A stretch of 64,000 bases of DNA from Chryseobacterium formosum (lineage in GTDB: Bacteria; Bacteroidota; Bacteroidia; Flavobacteriales; Weeksellaceae), in the NCBI RefSeq assembly GCF_026460885.1, contig NZ_JAOVZW010000033.1, positions 1 through 64,000 of the forward strand, in the 5' to 3' direction. The notes beneath the pieces are model-generated. The model was given only the letters and a program-made list of their open reading frames with translations, had not been told where the DNA came from and made no database searches. Below are positions 37,551 to 46,817 of this stretch, in pieces; positions within the stretch are counted from its first letter, which is position 1; every line of letters begins with the position of its first letter. The translations under genes and the position numbers were made by a program.

Positions 37551-38471
37551 ATGAATGTGCAACAGCCCTACAGAATAAAAAGCATCAAAGAATATCATAA
37601 AATATTAGGTATTGGTGCACCGGAACATCCGATGATCAGTGTCATAGACCTTACCGACATTACGCCTTACAAAAGTGAGGACAGTGTCAAGGTGATCTTT
37701 GATTTTTACATCATCTCACTCAAAAAGGTAGATTCCGGGGATGTACAGTACGGTTATGGTCAGCAGAAATATGATTTCGATAATGGCATTCTATTCTTCA
37801 TAGCACCCAATCAGGTTTTTTCATTTAAAGCAGACGAAGATTTTAAAAGTTCAGGAAGTATGTTGCTCATCCATCCTGATTTTTTGTGGGGAAGCGCACT
37901 AGCAAAAACGATCAAGAAATATGAGTTTTTCAATTATGCGGTGAACGAAGCTCTTTTTGTTTCTGAAAAAGAAGAACTTGTCTTGAACAGTTTCATTAAA
38001 AATATCGAGGGGGAATATCATTCACACATCGATAGATTCAGTGAGGCAATTATTATCTCTCAAATAGAATCTTTCCTTAATTATTCAGACAGATTTTATA
38101 TGCGTCAGTTTCTTACCCGTAAAATATCGGGAAACCAGATCCTGAACAAATTGGAAAAAATCCTTGATGACTATTTTGCTGATGACAATATCATCAACAA
38201 AGGCTTGCCAACCGTACAGTATGTTGCCGGACTTCTAAATTGTTCGCCCAACTATCTGAGTGGAGTTTTGAAAACCCTTACCGGTCAGAATACCCAACAG
38301 CACATTCACGAAAAGATCATTGAAAAGGCAAAAGAAAAACTTTCGACGACCACACTTACCATTGGCGAAATTGCTTTTGAGCTGGGATTCGAGTACCCGC
38401 AGTCTTTCAGCAAATTGTTTAAAAGCAAGACCAATCTTTCTCCGGTCGAGTTCAGGACGTCTTTCAATTAA
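37551..38471 (+). CDS. AraC-family regulator (HPLI-type paralogue 2)
   Basis: 306 residues from ATG 37551; the longer frame from TTG 37506 runs into the DUF2147 gene. The N-terminal domain has SIKEYHKILGIGAPEHPMI, and the C-terminal helix-turn-helix ends with LTIGEIAFELGFEYPQSFSKLF. It is paralogous to 21570-22484 and 41331-42242. Probably the regulator of the NmrA-DUF2147 genes and of the broken membrane protein gene downstream. Confidence 0.92.
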   Translation: MNVQQPYRIKSIKEYHKILGIGAPEHPMISVIDLTDITPYKSEDSVKVIFDFYIISLKKVDSGDVQYGYGQQKYDFDNGILFFIAPNQVFSFKADEDFKSSGSMLLIHPDFLWGSALAKTIKKYEFFNYAVNEALFVSEKEELVLNSFIKNIEGEYHSHIDRFSEAIIISQIESFLNYSDRFYMRQFLTRKISGNQILNKLEKILDDYFADDNIINKGLPTVQYVAGLLNCSPNYLSGVLKTLTGQNTQQHIHEKIIEKAKEKLSTTTLTIGEIAFELGFEYPQSFSKLFKSKTNLSPVEFRTSFN

Positions 38472-38491
38472 TTCAAATTTCTAATCATCTT

Positions 38492-39249
38492 ATGATCGAC
38501 TTTTTAGCATCACTCAAAACAAGAAATGAGTGCTTATTTTATTTTGGACTGCTATGTCTGTCAATTGCAGCGTTGATATTGATAAGATCAAAATTCAGCG
38601 ATGTACAGATCAACGGCGTGAATGTCTTGTACAAACCATTTAAATTTGCTCTGTCAATGGGTATATTTAGCTTAACGATGGGTTGGTACATGGGTTATCT
38701 TACTTCTTATAAATATATCAATTTATATAACTGGTCATTGATCATCTTTCTTGGATTCGAAGTCTTTTACGTCACACTTCAGGCCTCGCGAAGTCAGTTG
38801 TCCCATTATAACGTCAGTTCAGCATTATATACTTCATTGACTGTCGCAATGGCAATTGCAGCAATAGCAGCAACTGTATTACTGGCTATATCGGCATCCT
38901 GTTTTGTACTAAGAATTTTCCCGAATTTCCCGATCATTATCTTTGAGCCATTCGCTTAGGCATCTTTTTATTTGTGATATTTGCTTTGGAAGGTGCCGTT
39001 ATTGGTGCCAATGGTTCGCCTAGAGTTGGTGGTCAAGATGGCGGAGCAATACCTTTTCTTAATTGGAGTCTTAAATATGGCGATCTGCGCATTGCACATT
39101 TCGTAGGGATGCATGCCTTGCAGATATTGCCATTACTTGCATTTTATATATTCAAGGATGTTAGGGTGGTTATTTTGGTTGGCTTAATGTACGGTTTGTT
39201 AGCGTTATTTTGTCTGGTGCAAGCTCTGAACGCTAAACCGCTATTATAA
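38492..39249 (+). pseudogene. Multi-pass membrane protein, frameshifted and with a TGA
   Basis: A hydrophobic protein of about 250 residues in two pieces. The first 155 codons encode about four membrane helices (FYFGLLCLSIAALILI, LYNWSLIIFLGFEVFYVTLQ and others). Near 38905-38920 the frame shifts by one base; in the new frame PEFPDHYL is followed by TGA at 38944-38946, where Trp would fit, then AIRLGIFLFVIFALEGAVIG and two more helices. The family is not named; the pattern NGSPRVGGQDGG is conserved-looking. It lies 20 bases after the AraC gene. Confidence 0.75.
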
Positions 39250-39371
39250 TAAATCTTTTATCGATACTACTTCAGGTAAAATATCCTGTCGTCAGTAGAG
39301 AATTCTAAAAATTAAAAACTGCTTTTTAATTATGGATAAACTGTCGTAACTTGTATTTATAATAGTTAAGT

Positions 39372-40223
39372 ATGTCATTTAAGCCAAAATTCATTCCATT
39401 AAATACTTTTCCCGATGTTGAAAGCAAAGGCATTATTATTGAAAAATCGTATGTTAAAGATCTCCAATTAGAAAGAATAAGAAAAGCTCACAGGGATAAC
39501 TACCATTTATTCTTTATTTTGGAACAGGGAAGCGGAATATTTGAAGTAGATTTCAAACAGTATACAATTATATCACCTTCTCTCATCTACATTCAGCCAT
39601 ATCAGGTACATCGGGGCATTTCTTTTAAGGACGGGTATTTTACTGTAGTTCTTATAAGCGACGAAAACCTTAACGCTGAATACCTTGATCTGTTAAAGAA
39701 AATGGCTCCTGCAGATCCTCTGATGTTGGAAACTAAGCTCTTTGATGTTTTATCAGATGCAATAGCAGTTTGTATAAAAATGAAGGATCTTGAGAGAAAA
39801 TTATACCATTCTATATTGAAAAATAGTTGCAACGCTCTGATAGGATTGATTATCTCTGAGTTTTTAAAAAATTCTGTTCAGACAGATCCACAGACCCGTT
39901 CTGAAGTTATTATGAGCAACTTTAAATTTTTATTGGACGAGAAATTCGCTGCAGAAAAAAATCCCAGGTACTACGCTGAAAGGTTGAATATTTCTACAGC
40001 CTATTTAAATGAATGCACTAAAAAGGCTACCGGTAATACAGTTTCCTATCATATACAAGAAAGAATAATGTTGGAAGCAAAACGTCTTTTGTTTCATTCT
40101 TCAAAGTCTGTCAAAGAAATTGCACATTATCTGGGATATGAAGATCATTCGTATTTCTCGCGCCTATTTAATAACTTAACGGGAATGACTGCTTTAACGT
40201 TCAGAAGAAAAAGCTTCGAATAG
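39372..40223 (+). CDS. AraC-family regulator
   Basis: 283 residues. The cupin-type N-terminal domain (HRDNYHLFFILEQGSGIFEV) binds a small effector, and the C-terminal AraC domain includes RLNISTAYLNECTKKATGN and VKEIAHYLGYEDHSYFSRLF. It belongs to a different subfamily from the HPLI-type paralogues. It precedes the siderophore-interacting protein gene by 74 bases in the same direction, consistent with an iron-related regulator, which is inference. Confidence 0.92.
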   Translation: MSFKPKFIPLNTFPDVESKGIIIEKSYVKDLQLERIRKAHRDNYHLFFILEQGSGIFEVDFKQYTIISPSLIYIQPYQVHRGISFKDGYFTVVLISDENLNAEYLDLLKKMAPADPLMLETKLFDVLSDAIAVCIKMKDLERKLYHSILKNSCNALIGLIISEFLKNSVQTDPQTRSEVIMSNFKFLLDEKFAAEKNPRYYAERLNISTAYLNECTKKATGNTVSYHIQERIMLEAKRLLFHSSKSVKEIAHYLGYEDHSYFSRLFNNLTGMTALTFRRKSFE

Positions 40224-40297
40224 TCCTATACTTACACATTCCAATCCATTTTAGCGCTTTGTATTTCTTGGTTTCTTTGTATCACTAAATTAAAGAT

Positions 40298-41020
40298 ATG
40301 CCAACAGCACCCAAATGGCTCAACGATGCCCTTGAAAAAATAGCACCATCATTTTTAAGAACAGTAAAAGTGGAAAATTCTGTTTATCTCAACCCTTATT
40401 TAAAGAAGGTTCGTTTAAGAGGGGATTTCACAACTTTGAATTTTGATCCGGGATTCACAATTTCACTTAGGGTCACTCCAAATGATCTACGCCACTATAC
40501 TGTTTCCTATGCAGACCAGTCAAAGAAAGCCATTGAATTTGTAGCTTACCTGCACGGTAATTCAGTCGGAGCCGATTACATACGCGATCTTCAGTTTGAT
40601 GATCAAAAAATAAAGTTAGCGGTCTTGGGAAGTGATAAACAGTACGACCCAACTGTAAAAAAGCAGCTGATCTTTGGGGATGAAACCTCGTTAAGTTTGA
40701 TGCTCAGTTTTTTACCCTTTCTTAAAAGGAATGATCATCAATTCATCTTTTATATAGAATTGGAAGAAGAAAACAAGATAATTCCTGAAATAATTGGCTT
40801 ATGCAATTATAAAATTTTTTCAAAAAAAGAGGTGTTTAGTAATGTAGAAAGTATACAGCAATTGCCCCTGTTAAGTAATCAAGAGTGGTCGGATGCCAAT
40901 ATAATACTGACAGGAAATGTCAATTCTATCCGGAACTTCAGAAAAGCTTTGAAAGTAAATGATCATAAGGGTAAAATCTATCTTAAAGGATACTGGCTTG
41001 AAGGTAAAAAAGGATTATAA
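40298..41020 (+). CDS. Siderophore-interacting FAD-binding protein
   Basis: 240 residues. The FAD_binding_9 motif RHYTVSY (about 67-73) followed by the GADYIRDL loop and a SIP C-terminal domain (IFGDETSLSLMLSFLPFL, ILTGNVNSIRNFRKAL) identify the SIP family, which uses a flavin to reduce ferric-siderophores in the cytoplasm. It follows an AraC gene; no siderophore biosynthesis genes are visible nearby. Confidence 0.88.
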   Translation: MPTAPKWLNDALEKIAPSFLRTVKVENSVYLNPYLKKVRLRGDFTTLNFDPGFTISLRVTPNDLRHYTVSYADQSKKAIEFVAYLHGNSVGADYIRDLQFDDQKIKLAVLGSDKQYDPTVKKQLIFGDETSLSLMLSFLPFLKRNDHQFIFYIELEEENKIIPEIIGLCNYKIFSKKEVFSNVESIQQLPLLSNQEWSDANIILTGNVNSIRNFRKALKVNDHKGKIYLKGYWLEGKKGL

Positions 41021-41031
41021 TTAGAGATACT

Positions 41032-41244
41032 ATGAAATTCCTGTTAATAAAAGATCAGAATAAGCATCAACAGAATATTATTGATTCAATATCGGAATTC
41101 TTATGGGATTCAGGTCACGAAGTAGCTAAGATACATTCTGATTGTAATATTGAAAAAAGAGAAGACTCTGATGATCACGATTATATTATAAAAATAGCTG
41201 ATATTCCCGTACTCATCAACCTGATCATAAATCGTGTGATATAA
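41032..41244 (+). CDS. Small uncharacterised protein
   Basis: 70 residues starting 11 bases after the SIP gene stop. It begins MKFLLIKDQNKHQQNIIDSI and has a receiver-like alternation of strand and helix, but no phospho-acceptor Asp pattern is clear. Close spacing favours a real gene in the SIP operon. It could be a short remnant of a response regulator-like protein. Confidence 0.55.
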   Translation: MKFLLIKDQNKHQQNIIDSISEFLWDSGHEVAKIHSDCNIEKREDSDDHDYIIKIADIPVLINLIINRVI

Positions 41245-41330
41245 AAGAATATAAATTTTCAGTAATGGTCAAAGTAAACAAAATGTAAGCTCCTTCATTC
41301 CAACGATATTTGAACACAAGCTTTTATTTT

Positions 41331-42242
41331 TTAATTGAATGATCTCCGAAACTCCATTGGCGAAACGTTGGTTTTCAGCTTGAAAAGTTTGCTGAAAGAC
41401 TGAGGATGTTCAAATCCGAGCTCGTATGCGATCTCACTCACTGAAAGATCAGTGGTAGATAATTTCTCTTTCGCTTTTTCGATCATTTTTTGGTGTATAT
41501 GTTCCTGAACATTTTTACCGGTCAGCTGTTTCAGCATACTGCTCAAATAATCGGATGAGACATTCATAGCATCAGCAACGTTCTTTACCGTAAGAAGACC
41601 ACCTTCCTGCTGTTCCTCAAATGAGAAATGTGAATTTAAAAAATTCTCAACTTTCGTCAGCATTTGATGGCTGCTGATCTTTCTGGTGATAAACTGGCGG
41701 TTGTAATACCTATCGCAGTATTTCAGCAGGAGTTCTATCTGAGCGATAATAAGATCCTGAGTGAATTTATCAATATTGGTATAGTATTCCTGTCTGATGC
41801 TCTCAAGAATGCCGACAATGATAGTTTCTTCTTTATCAGAAAGGAACAGCGCCTCATTAATAGAATAATCAAAAAATGTATAACTTTTAATGTTTTTTGC
41901 CAATGGTGAATTCCATAAAAAATCCGGGTGGATCTGTAAAAGATAACCGGAGCCGTTATGCAATGTATCAGGTTCTTTCTCAAGTCGTAAAACCTGTCCG
42001 GGTGCAATAAAAGACATCAGCCCTTCATCAAAATCATACATCTGCTGCCCATAGTGAAGCTTTGCTCCGATGTCACGTTTTAAGGCAATAGAATAAAAAT
42101 CCATCACAATATTTACCGCTTTTTCATCCTCTGGAAATTGTACCAAAGCATAATCAACCAGGCTAATTAAAGGATGTTCGGGCTTGGGAAGGCCTCTGAA
42201 CCGATGATACTCTGTGATAGATCTTATCCTAACTATTTCCAT
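41331..42242 (-). CDS. AraC-family regulator (HPLI-type paralogue 3)
   Basis: 303 residues. N-terminal SITEYHRFRGLPKPEHPLI; C-terminal helix-turn-helix with LSVSEIAYELGFEHPQSFSKLF, nearly identical to paralogue 1. It is the third gene of a minus-strand set (SDR, SnoaL-like, AraC) with about 80 bases between it and the SnoaL-like gene. It is expected to regulate these enzymes. Confidence 0.93.
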   Translation of the reverse strand: MEIVRIRSITEYHRFRGLPKPEHPLISLVDYALVQFPEDEKAVNIVMDFYSIALKRDIGAKLHYGQQMYDFDEGLMSFIAPGQVLRLEKEPDTLHNGSGYLLQIHPDFLWNSPLAKNIKSYTFFDYSINEALFLSDKEETIIVGILESIRQEYYTNIDKFTQDLIIAQIELLLKYCDRYYNRQFITRKISSHQMLTKVENFLNSHFSFEEQQEGGLLTVKNVADAMNVSSDYLSSMLKQLTGKNVQEHIHQKMIEKAKEKLSTTDLSVSEIAYELGFEHPQSFSKLFKLKTNVSPMEFRRSFN

Positions 42243-42321
42243 AAATACAAATTTAAATTTTTGATCGCGAATTTCAGGCTCATTCTTCTAAAATATCATT
42301 AGAATAAATTCCTTTGAAATT

Positions 42322-42774
42322 CTAGTGGTCCTTTGCAGATGCTCTGCTCTTCATTAGCAGTCCAAACCAATCTTCTAAATGCCACGTATGCGTAAGCTTG
42401 CCATCTTTTAAATAATGAAATTCGTGCAGGGCTATTGATACTTTTTTGTGCGTTGGCGGGATTCCCATTATTTCGTTAAAATGGGTAAATTCCATAGAAG
42501 CTCTCACCGCCGCACGCTCATGCGTCCCGAAAATATCGTGGATGACAATCTCAATATCTGGACATACTATGAAAAGATACTTCATAATCTCCTGCAGACC
42601 TTTTGGACTATCCTCCTGTCCAGGCGCCAGAGGAATATCTCTCCAGTCAGGCATACAGATCTCATCCAGTATTTCCGGCTGTTTCATTTTAAATGCGCCG
42701 TAAAATTTTGTTATGGTTTCTATTTCTCTTTGAGTTAAGGCTTTCACCATTGACCCATTGGCTTCATTTTCCAT
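42322..42774 (-). CDS. SnoaL-like / ester-cyclase-type protein
   Basis: 150 residues with the SnoaL polyketide-cyclase-like pattern: MPDWRDIPLAP near the start, MKYLFIVCPDIEIVIHDIFG, and EFHYLKDGKLTHTWHLEDWFGLL at the end. These form a cone-shaped alpha+beta barrel that binds a small ligand. The catalytic function is unknown for most members. It lies 65 bases downstream of the SDR and upstream of the AraC gene on the same strand. Confidence 0.87.
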   Translation of the reverse strand: MENEANGSMVKALTQREIETITKFYGAFKMKQPEILDEICMPDWRDIPLAPGQEDSPKGLQEIMKYLFIVCPDIEIVIHDIFGTHERAAVRASMEFTHFNEIMGIPPTHKKVSIALHEFHYLKDGKLTHTWHLEDWFGLLMKSRASAKDH

Positions 42775-42839
42775 TTTGCAATTGTTTAAATATTTTCATC
42801 TGAAGTATCAAAAATCTAATTCTATTACTTACTTCAGAT

Positions 42840-43604
42840 CTAAAGATTAGAGCCTCCAGAGATCTCTATACGCTGCGCATTGATCCAGCCTGCCGCATCG
42901 CTGCATAAAAAGGCTACTACACCTCCGATATCTTCAGGAAGTCCGACTCTTCCGAGAGCCGTCTGTGATGCCAGATATTGATTCATCTCTGCATTATCAC
43001 GAACTGCGCCTCCCATTATATCTGTTTCAATTGCGCCGGGAGCTACAACATTGACCCTGATATTTCTTTTTCCCAATTCTTTTGCCTGATATTTTGTCAA
43101 CACCTCCATTGCGCCCTTTAATGCTGCATAAGCCGCAAAACCCGGTGTGGCGAAACGTGTAAGACCGGAAGAAACATTGACGATACCTCCGAAAGGATTG
43201 ATCTGAGGCAACAGCTTTTGGGTGAGGAAAAATGGCCCTTTCAGGTGTACATTTTCCATTTCCGTGAACTGATCTTCAGTAAGATTTTCAAATTCTGCAT
43301 AATGGATAAATCCGGCGTTGTTGACTAGAAAATCAAATCTGTCCGTATTTAATTGAGACTGCAATTCTGATGTTAAAGTTTTTGTAAATTCATCGAAACT
43401 GGAAGAATCTGAAACATCAAGCTTTAATGAAATTCCTTTTTGTCCGAGTTCTTCAATTTGTTTTACAACTTCTTCGGCAGCTTCTTTTTGACTGTTGTAC
43501 GTAAAAACGATATCCAGGCCATTTTTAGCAAGACTTATTGCCATATTTTTTCCTAGCCCACGGCTTCCTCCTGTAACGACTGCAATTTTGTTTTGAGATG
43601 ACAT
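42840..43604 (-). CDS. SDR-family oxidoreductase
   Basis: 254 residues from ATG 43604; the longer frame adds 15 unsupported residues. TGGSRGLGKNMA, NNAGFIHY, catalytic Ser in VNVSSGL and YAALK are intact, with C-terminal IEISGGSNL. A 3-oxoacyl-reductase-like SDR with unknown substrate. A CAAAGGTA at 43633-43640 (TACCTTTG on the coding strand) fits the Bacteroidota -7 box and probably drives the SDR-SnoaL-AraC set. Confidence 0.93.
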   Translation of the reverse strand: MSSQNKIAVVTGGSRGLGKNMAISLAKNGLDIVFTYNSQKEAAEEVVKQIEELGQKGISLKLDVSDSSSFDEFTKTLTSELQSQLNTDRFDFLVNNAGFIHYAEFENLTEDQFTEMENVHLKGPFFLTQKLLPQINPFGGIVNVSSGLTRFATPGFAAYAALKGAMEVLTKYQAKELGKRNIRVNVVAPGAIETDIMGGAVRDNAEMNQYLASQTALGRVGLPEDIGGVVAFLCSDAAGWINAQRIEISGGSNL

Positions 43605-43632
43605 ACTTCTGTTTTTTAATATTAATGTGAAG

Positions 43633-43640
43633 CAAAGGTA
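43633..43640 (-). promoter_or_regulatory. Bacteroidota-type -7 box before the SDR
   Basis: TACCTTTG on the minus strand, 28 bases upstream of the start at 43604, agrees with TANNTTTG. No convincing -33 TTG was identified at the ideal distance, so confidence is limited. Confidence 0.45.
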
Positions 43641-43767
43641 TGTCGACAATGGAACGAGGATTTAGCCATATCCTATCTGTTTGTAGCCATAAACAGAAAT
43701 TGATGTGATTACATTCAAAACAGCAATTTTGTTCTTAAATTATCAGATTGATGTTAAAGCTGATCTG

Positions 43768-43998
43768 TTACTCTTGATATTCATTGACAATCACTATCTC
43801 TTTGAAGCTGTAATGATCAATTGTAAATTTTATATAACTATTGTTTTTGAAGCTATCTGAATTTTCTACAGTAGTGTATTCCGTGGTCACTGCATAAAAA
43901 AAACTTTTATGGTATCTGGGGTCAGAGATTCCAGACCCTCCCTCCGCAAATAGAGTTCAGCGTATTGAGGATGACTTTGTGAAACAATTTGATTCTTA
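43768..43998 (-). pseudogene. Unrecognised 3' gene remnant
   Basis: On the minus strand one frame reads NQIVSQSHPQYAELYLRREG, then after a shift in a G-rich run another continues GSGISDPRYHKSFFYAV to NEYQE and TAA at 43768-43770. Composition looks protein-like over about 75 codons, but there is no start and no family match. It fills most of the 440-base gap between the SDR and beta-lactamase-like genes. Confidence 0.35.
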
Positions 43999-44041
43999 TA
44001 TTTAATAATCTTACTTCACTAAAGAATCATTTTAGCAAGGA

Positions 44042-45211
44042 CTATTTTGAAAATTCATTTTTCATCTTTAATGTTTTTAGCCAGCTCTGGTAGATTGGAA
44101 ACCAAACCCGATCACCATTAGATCCGTTACATAAAACAATGATACCGCTCTTTGTTGGCAGATCCAAAAATAGTGCAGCACTCCATCCTACATTTTCGCC
44201 CGTGTGTCCTAAGGTTCTGAAACCTTCGTAGTTCATGAACCGATATCCAAGACCACTTTCGCCTTCATTGGAATTTGGAAGGACAGGCGCTTCCATTAAC
44301 TTGATGGTTTCAGGTTTCAAAACTTTATTCAATTGTTTTGGATCACGGGTAATTGACAACTCTGCGAAATGAGCAAGATCCTTGATAGTGGTCTGAAGTC
44401 CTGCCGCTGCTTTTTCAGTGAAGATCCGGTTTTTTACAGGATTACCATTCTCGTCGTATGCCGTTGCTGAATTAGCCATCATTTCTGCTGTCCACTCATA
44501 GCTGCTATGTTTCATTCCAAGCGGTAGGAAGATATTATTTTTCATATATGTGGTAAAACTTTGGTTGGTTTTCTCTTCGAGAAGCAGTTGTGCTACTGTG
44601 AAGCCTCCTCCGGAATAGTCCCATTTAGTTCCCGGCTCACTGATAAGATGTACAGTTTCGCCATTCCGTTTGGTTTTCCCGTTCAGTGATTCTTCCAAGC
44701 TTAGCAGTAGAGTTCCTTGGTCTGATCCGCCATAGCCATGAACAGAAAGTCCTGCAGTATGACTTAAGATTCGTCTTAATGTTACTTTTGATCTGTCAAA
44801 GTCAGATTCCGGCAGATGCCATCGGGATAGCATTGGATCAACGGGATCGTCTAATTTGACTAGATCTTTTTCAGTGAGTTGCATAAAGCCCCACGCAGAG
44901 ATCAGCTTGGATATGGAACCGATATTAAAGATCGTTTCAGAAGTTACAGGTTTTTTGCTTGCAAGATCCGCATAACCGATCGATTGTATCCAGGCGATCT
45001 TTCCATCCCGGATCAAAGCTACTGCGGCTCCGGGAACATTATTTTTTACAGTAAGCTCTTGTCCTGATTTTTCAATTTCCACATATAACGGATCTGTTGT
45101 AAGACGAATAATATCCTGTGATCTGCTTGCAGAGCAGGAAAAGACCAAAGCCAGATAAGCAACAGACAAAGTCACTGCAAAGAATTTTTTTGATCGAATA
45201 GTATATTTCAT
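44042..45211 (-). CDS. Serine beta-lactamase-like lipoprotein
   Basis: 389 residues from ATG 45211; the longer frame from 45298 adds an unlikely extension before the signal peptide. A lipoprotein signal (LALVFSCSAS) precedes a class C beta-lactamase/serine hydrolase domain with SxxK (NIGSISKLIS), ILSHTAGLSVHG, the YxG/N element WDYSGGGF and HTGEN near the C-terminus. Enzymes of this type hydrolyse peptides, esters or beta-lactams; resistance cannot be inferred. Envelope location is predicted. Confidence 0.9.
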   Translation of the reverse strand: MKYTIRSKKFFAVTLSVAYLALVFSCSASRSQDIIRLTTDPLYVEIEKSGQELTVKNNVPGAAVALIRDGKIAWIQSIGYADLASKKPVTSETIFNIGSISKLISAWGFMQLTEKDLVKLDDPVDPMLSRWHLPESDFDRSKVTLRRILSHTAGLSVHGYGGSDQGTLLLSLEESLNGKTKRNGETVHLISEPGTKWDYSGGGFTVAQLLLEEKTNQSFTTYMKNNIFLPLGMKHSSYEWTAEMMANSATAYDENGNPVKNRIFTEKAAAGLQTTIKDLAHFAELSITRDPKQLNKVLKPETIKLMEAPVLPNSNEGESGLGYRFMNYEGFRTLGHTGENVGWSAALFLDLPTKSGIIVLCNGSNGDRVWFPIYQSWLKTLKMKNEFSK

Positions 45212-45324
45212 AGATTTTAATTGACCAACACTCAAATGTCCGAAAAAATAAGACAATGATATACTTGAATATTTCATTTTCTCCCATTGCATACTCAAAC
45301 ATTTTTCAAACTAATAAAGAGAAC

Positions 45325-45633
45325 ATGTTCGGTAAGAGTAAACTGAACTGGACTAGAGATACATTCAGCAAATTATATGAGAAGCTTGATAAAGCAAACT
45401 GCATTGGAATCTGCAATAGAAAACCAGTGGAGATCGAATACGGTTTTAGTAGAATGGCACTATTAAGTTTTATGGTATTTGACAAAAATTTAACCGTTGA
45501 GCAACAAAAAGAATATTCCGATGACTGTATGAGTATGTTTTATAAAGAAAATATTGTCTTGAATTATGTTAGTGGAGCTACAGGCAATTTATGTACACCA
45601 GAATTTAAAAGGAAAAATAATGCGGGCAGGTAA
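45325..45633 (+). CDS. Uncharacterised small protein
   Basis: 102 residues from ATG 45325 (MFGKSKLNWTRDTFSKLYEK); an earlier in-frame start at 45256 overlaps the divergent lipoprotein gene region. No signal peptide or known motif. Codon composition is protein-like. It may be a fragment; the tail FKRKNNAGR looks unstructured. Confidence 0.45.
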   Translation: MFGKSKLNWTRDTFSKLYEKLDKANCIGICNRKPVEIEYGFSRMALLSFMVFDKNLTVEQQKEYSDDCMSMFYKENIVLNYVSGATGNLCTPEFKRKNNAGR

Positions 45634-45783
45634 CATGAGTTTGGTGAGATTGCGAATTTTGTGGTGAAATTACGTGTGCGTTTCGCAAGAAATTGATCTT
45701 TATTTAAAATAATAAGTTCTTAAGTTCACAACATATCCAAGCGCCGGAAGTTATTTATACATAAAACAAAATCTGAATAAACG

Positions 45784-46037
45784 ATGAAAAACACTAAAAT
45801 CACAGCAAAAATTTCTTGTCATAATGAATTTGGTTTTGTTACTACCGATTTCAAAATACATCCTAAAGAAAGTAAAGAAGATACTTTAAAAGATATTTTG
45901 AATAAGCTAAGCTGCCAAAGAAAACATTAAAGACGTGGGAATCTATCTCATTTGATGATATAGAAGTTCGTAAAGATTGGTTAATTGAACCAGATTTTGA
46001 TTTTTGTAAAAGTCATCAAATTTTAGAAAACAACTAA
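45784..46037 (+). pseudogene. Small unknown gene with a frameshift
   Basis: ATG 45784 starts MKNTKITAKISCHNEFGFV, and the frame stops at 45928-45930. Near 45915-45925 another frame takes over and reads KTLKTWESISFDDIEVRKDW to a TAA at 46035-46037. Together they would make a protein of about 84 residues. Family unknown. Confidence 0.5.
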
Positions 46038-46114
46038 TCTCGCAAAACAATAATATGCGTTAATAGATTGCGTAGTAAGATTATAATTTTGAAAAATAAT
46101 ATAAAGGCTACAAA

Positions 46115-46684
46115 ATGAAATTTTCAAGTGATTTAGTTATTTATGATTTAGAAGGAAGTTGCAAAACTTTTGGACAAAATGAAATAAATGAAACTAATAT
46201 AATAGAAATAGGCGCTGTAAAATTAGACAAGAAGACATTTGAAATTAAAAGTGAATTCTCAATTTTAATAAAACCAAAGCATTTTCCAATCCTACCGGAA
46301 ATTACAGAAATCACAAATATTTCCAATGAAATGGTTGAAAATGAAAAGTATTTTGATGAAGCAATCCTGCTTTTTTTAGATTGGTACGGAGAAAAAAATA
46401 AATCAACATTAGCGGGTTGGGGATTATACTACGACTTACCGCTTCTGCGGAAAGAATTTAATGAATTTGGACTTGACTATAATAAATATTTTGTTGGTGG
46501 AGGTTTTGACATCAGAGCACTAGGTGTTTTTTGGTTAGCAAAAAAAAATATCTCAACATCTGGAATTTCGCTGGAAAGGGTTTTAGAAAAGATGAATGTA
46601 AAACAGGATTTTAAATTTCATAGAGCATTAGACGATGCAAAAGCAACTGCATTGATATTACAGCAAATTCTTAGTGAAAAATAA
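46115..46684 (+). CDS. DEDDh 3'-5' exonuclease-like protein
   Basis: 189 residues of the RNase H-like exonuclease fold: Exo I LVIYDLEG (D11, E13), Exo II around AGWGLYYDLPLLRKEF and Exo III HRALDDAKATA. This is the DEDDh pattern of epsilon/KapD/ExoX-like nucleases that degrade DNA or RNA from the 3' end. Standalone cytoplasmic protein; its neighbours are small uncharacterised genes, so the role is open. Confidence 0.9.
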   Translation: MKFSSDLVIYDLEGSCKTFGQNEINETNIIEIGAVKLDKKTFEIKSEFSILIKPKHFPILPEITEITNISNEMVENEKYFDEAILLFLDWYGEKNKSTLAGWGLYYDLPLLRKEFNEFGLDYNKYFVGGGFDIRALGVFWLAKKNISTSGISLERVLEKMNVKQDFKFHRALDDAKATALILQQILSEK

Positions 46685-46817
46685 TGACTTGCCAATGACG
46701 AAGTTTAGGCTTCGAAATGTGCACCGTCGCAAAGCGTCGAAAGTGATCGATTGATAAAATAAAAAAACGATCTTTAACTATTAACCATTGACCTGATTTT
46801 AAATAAAAATAATCATT

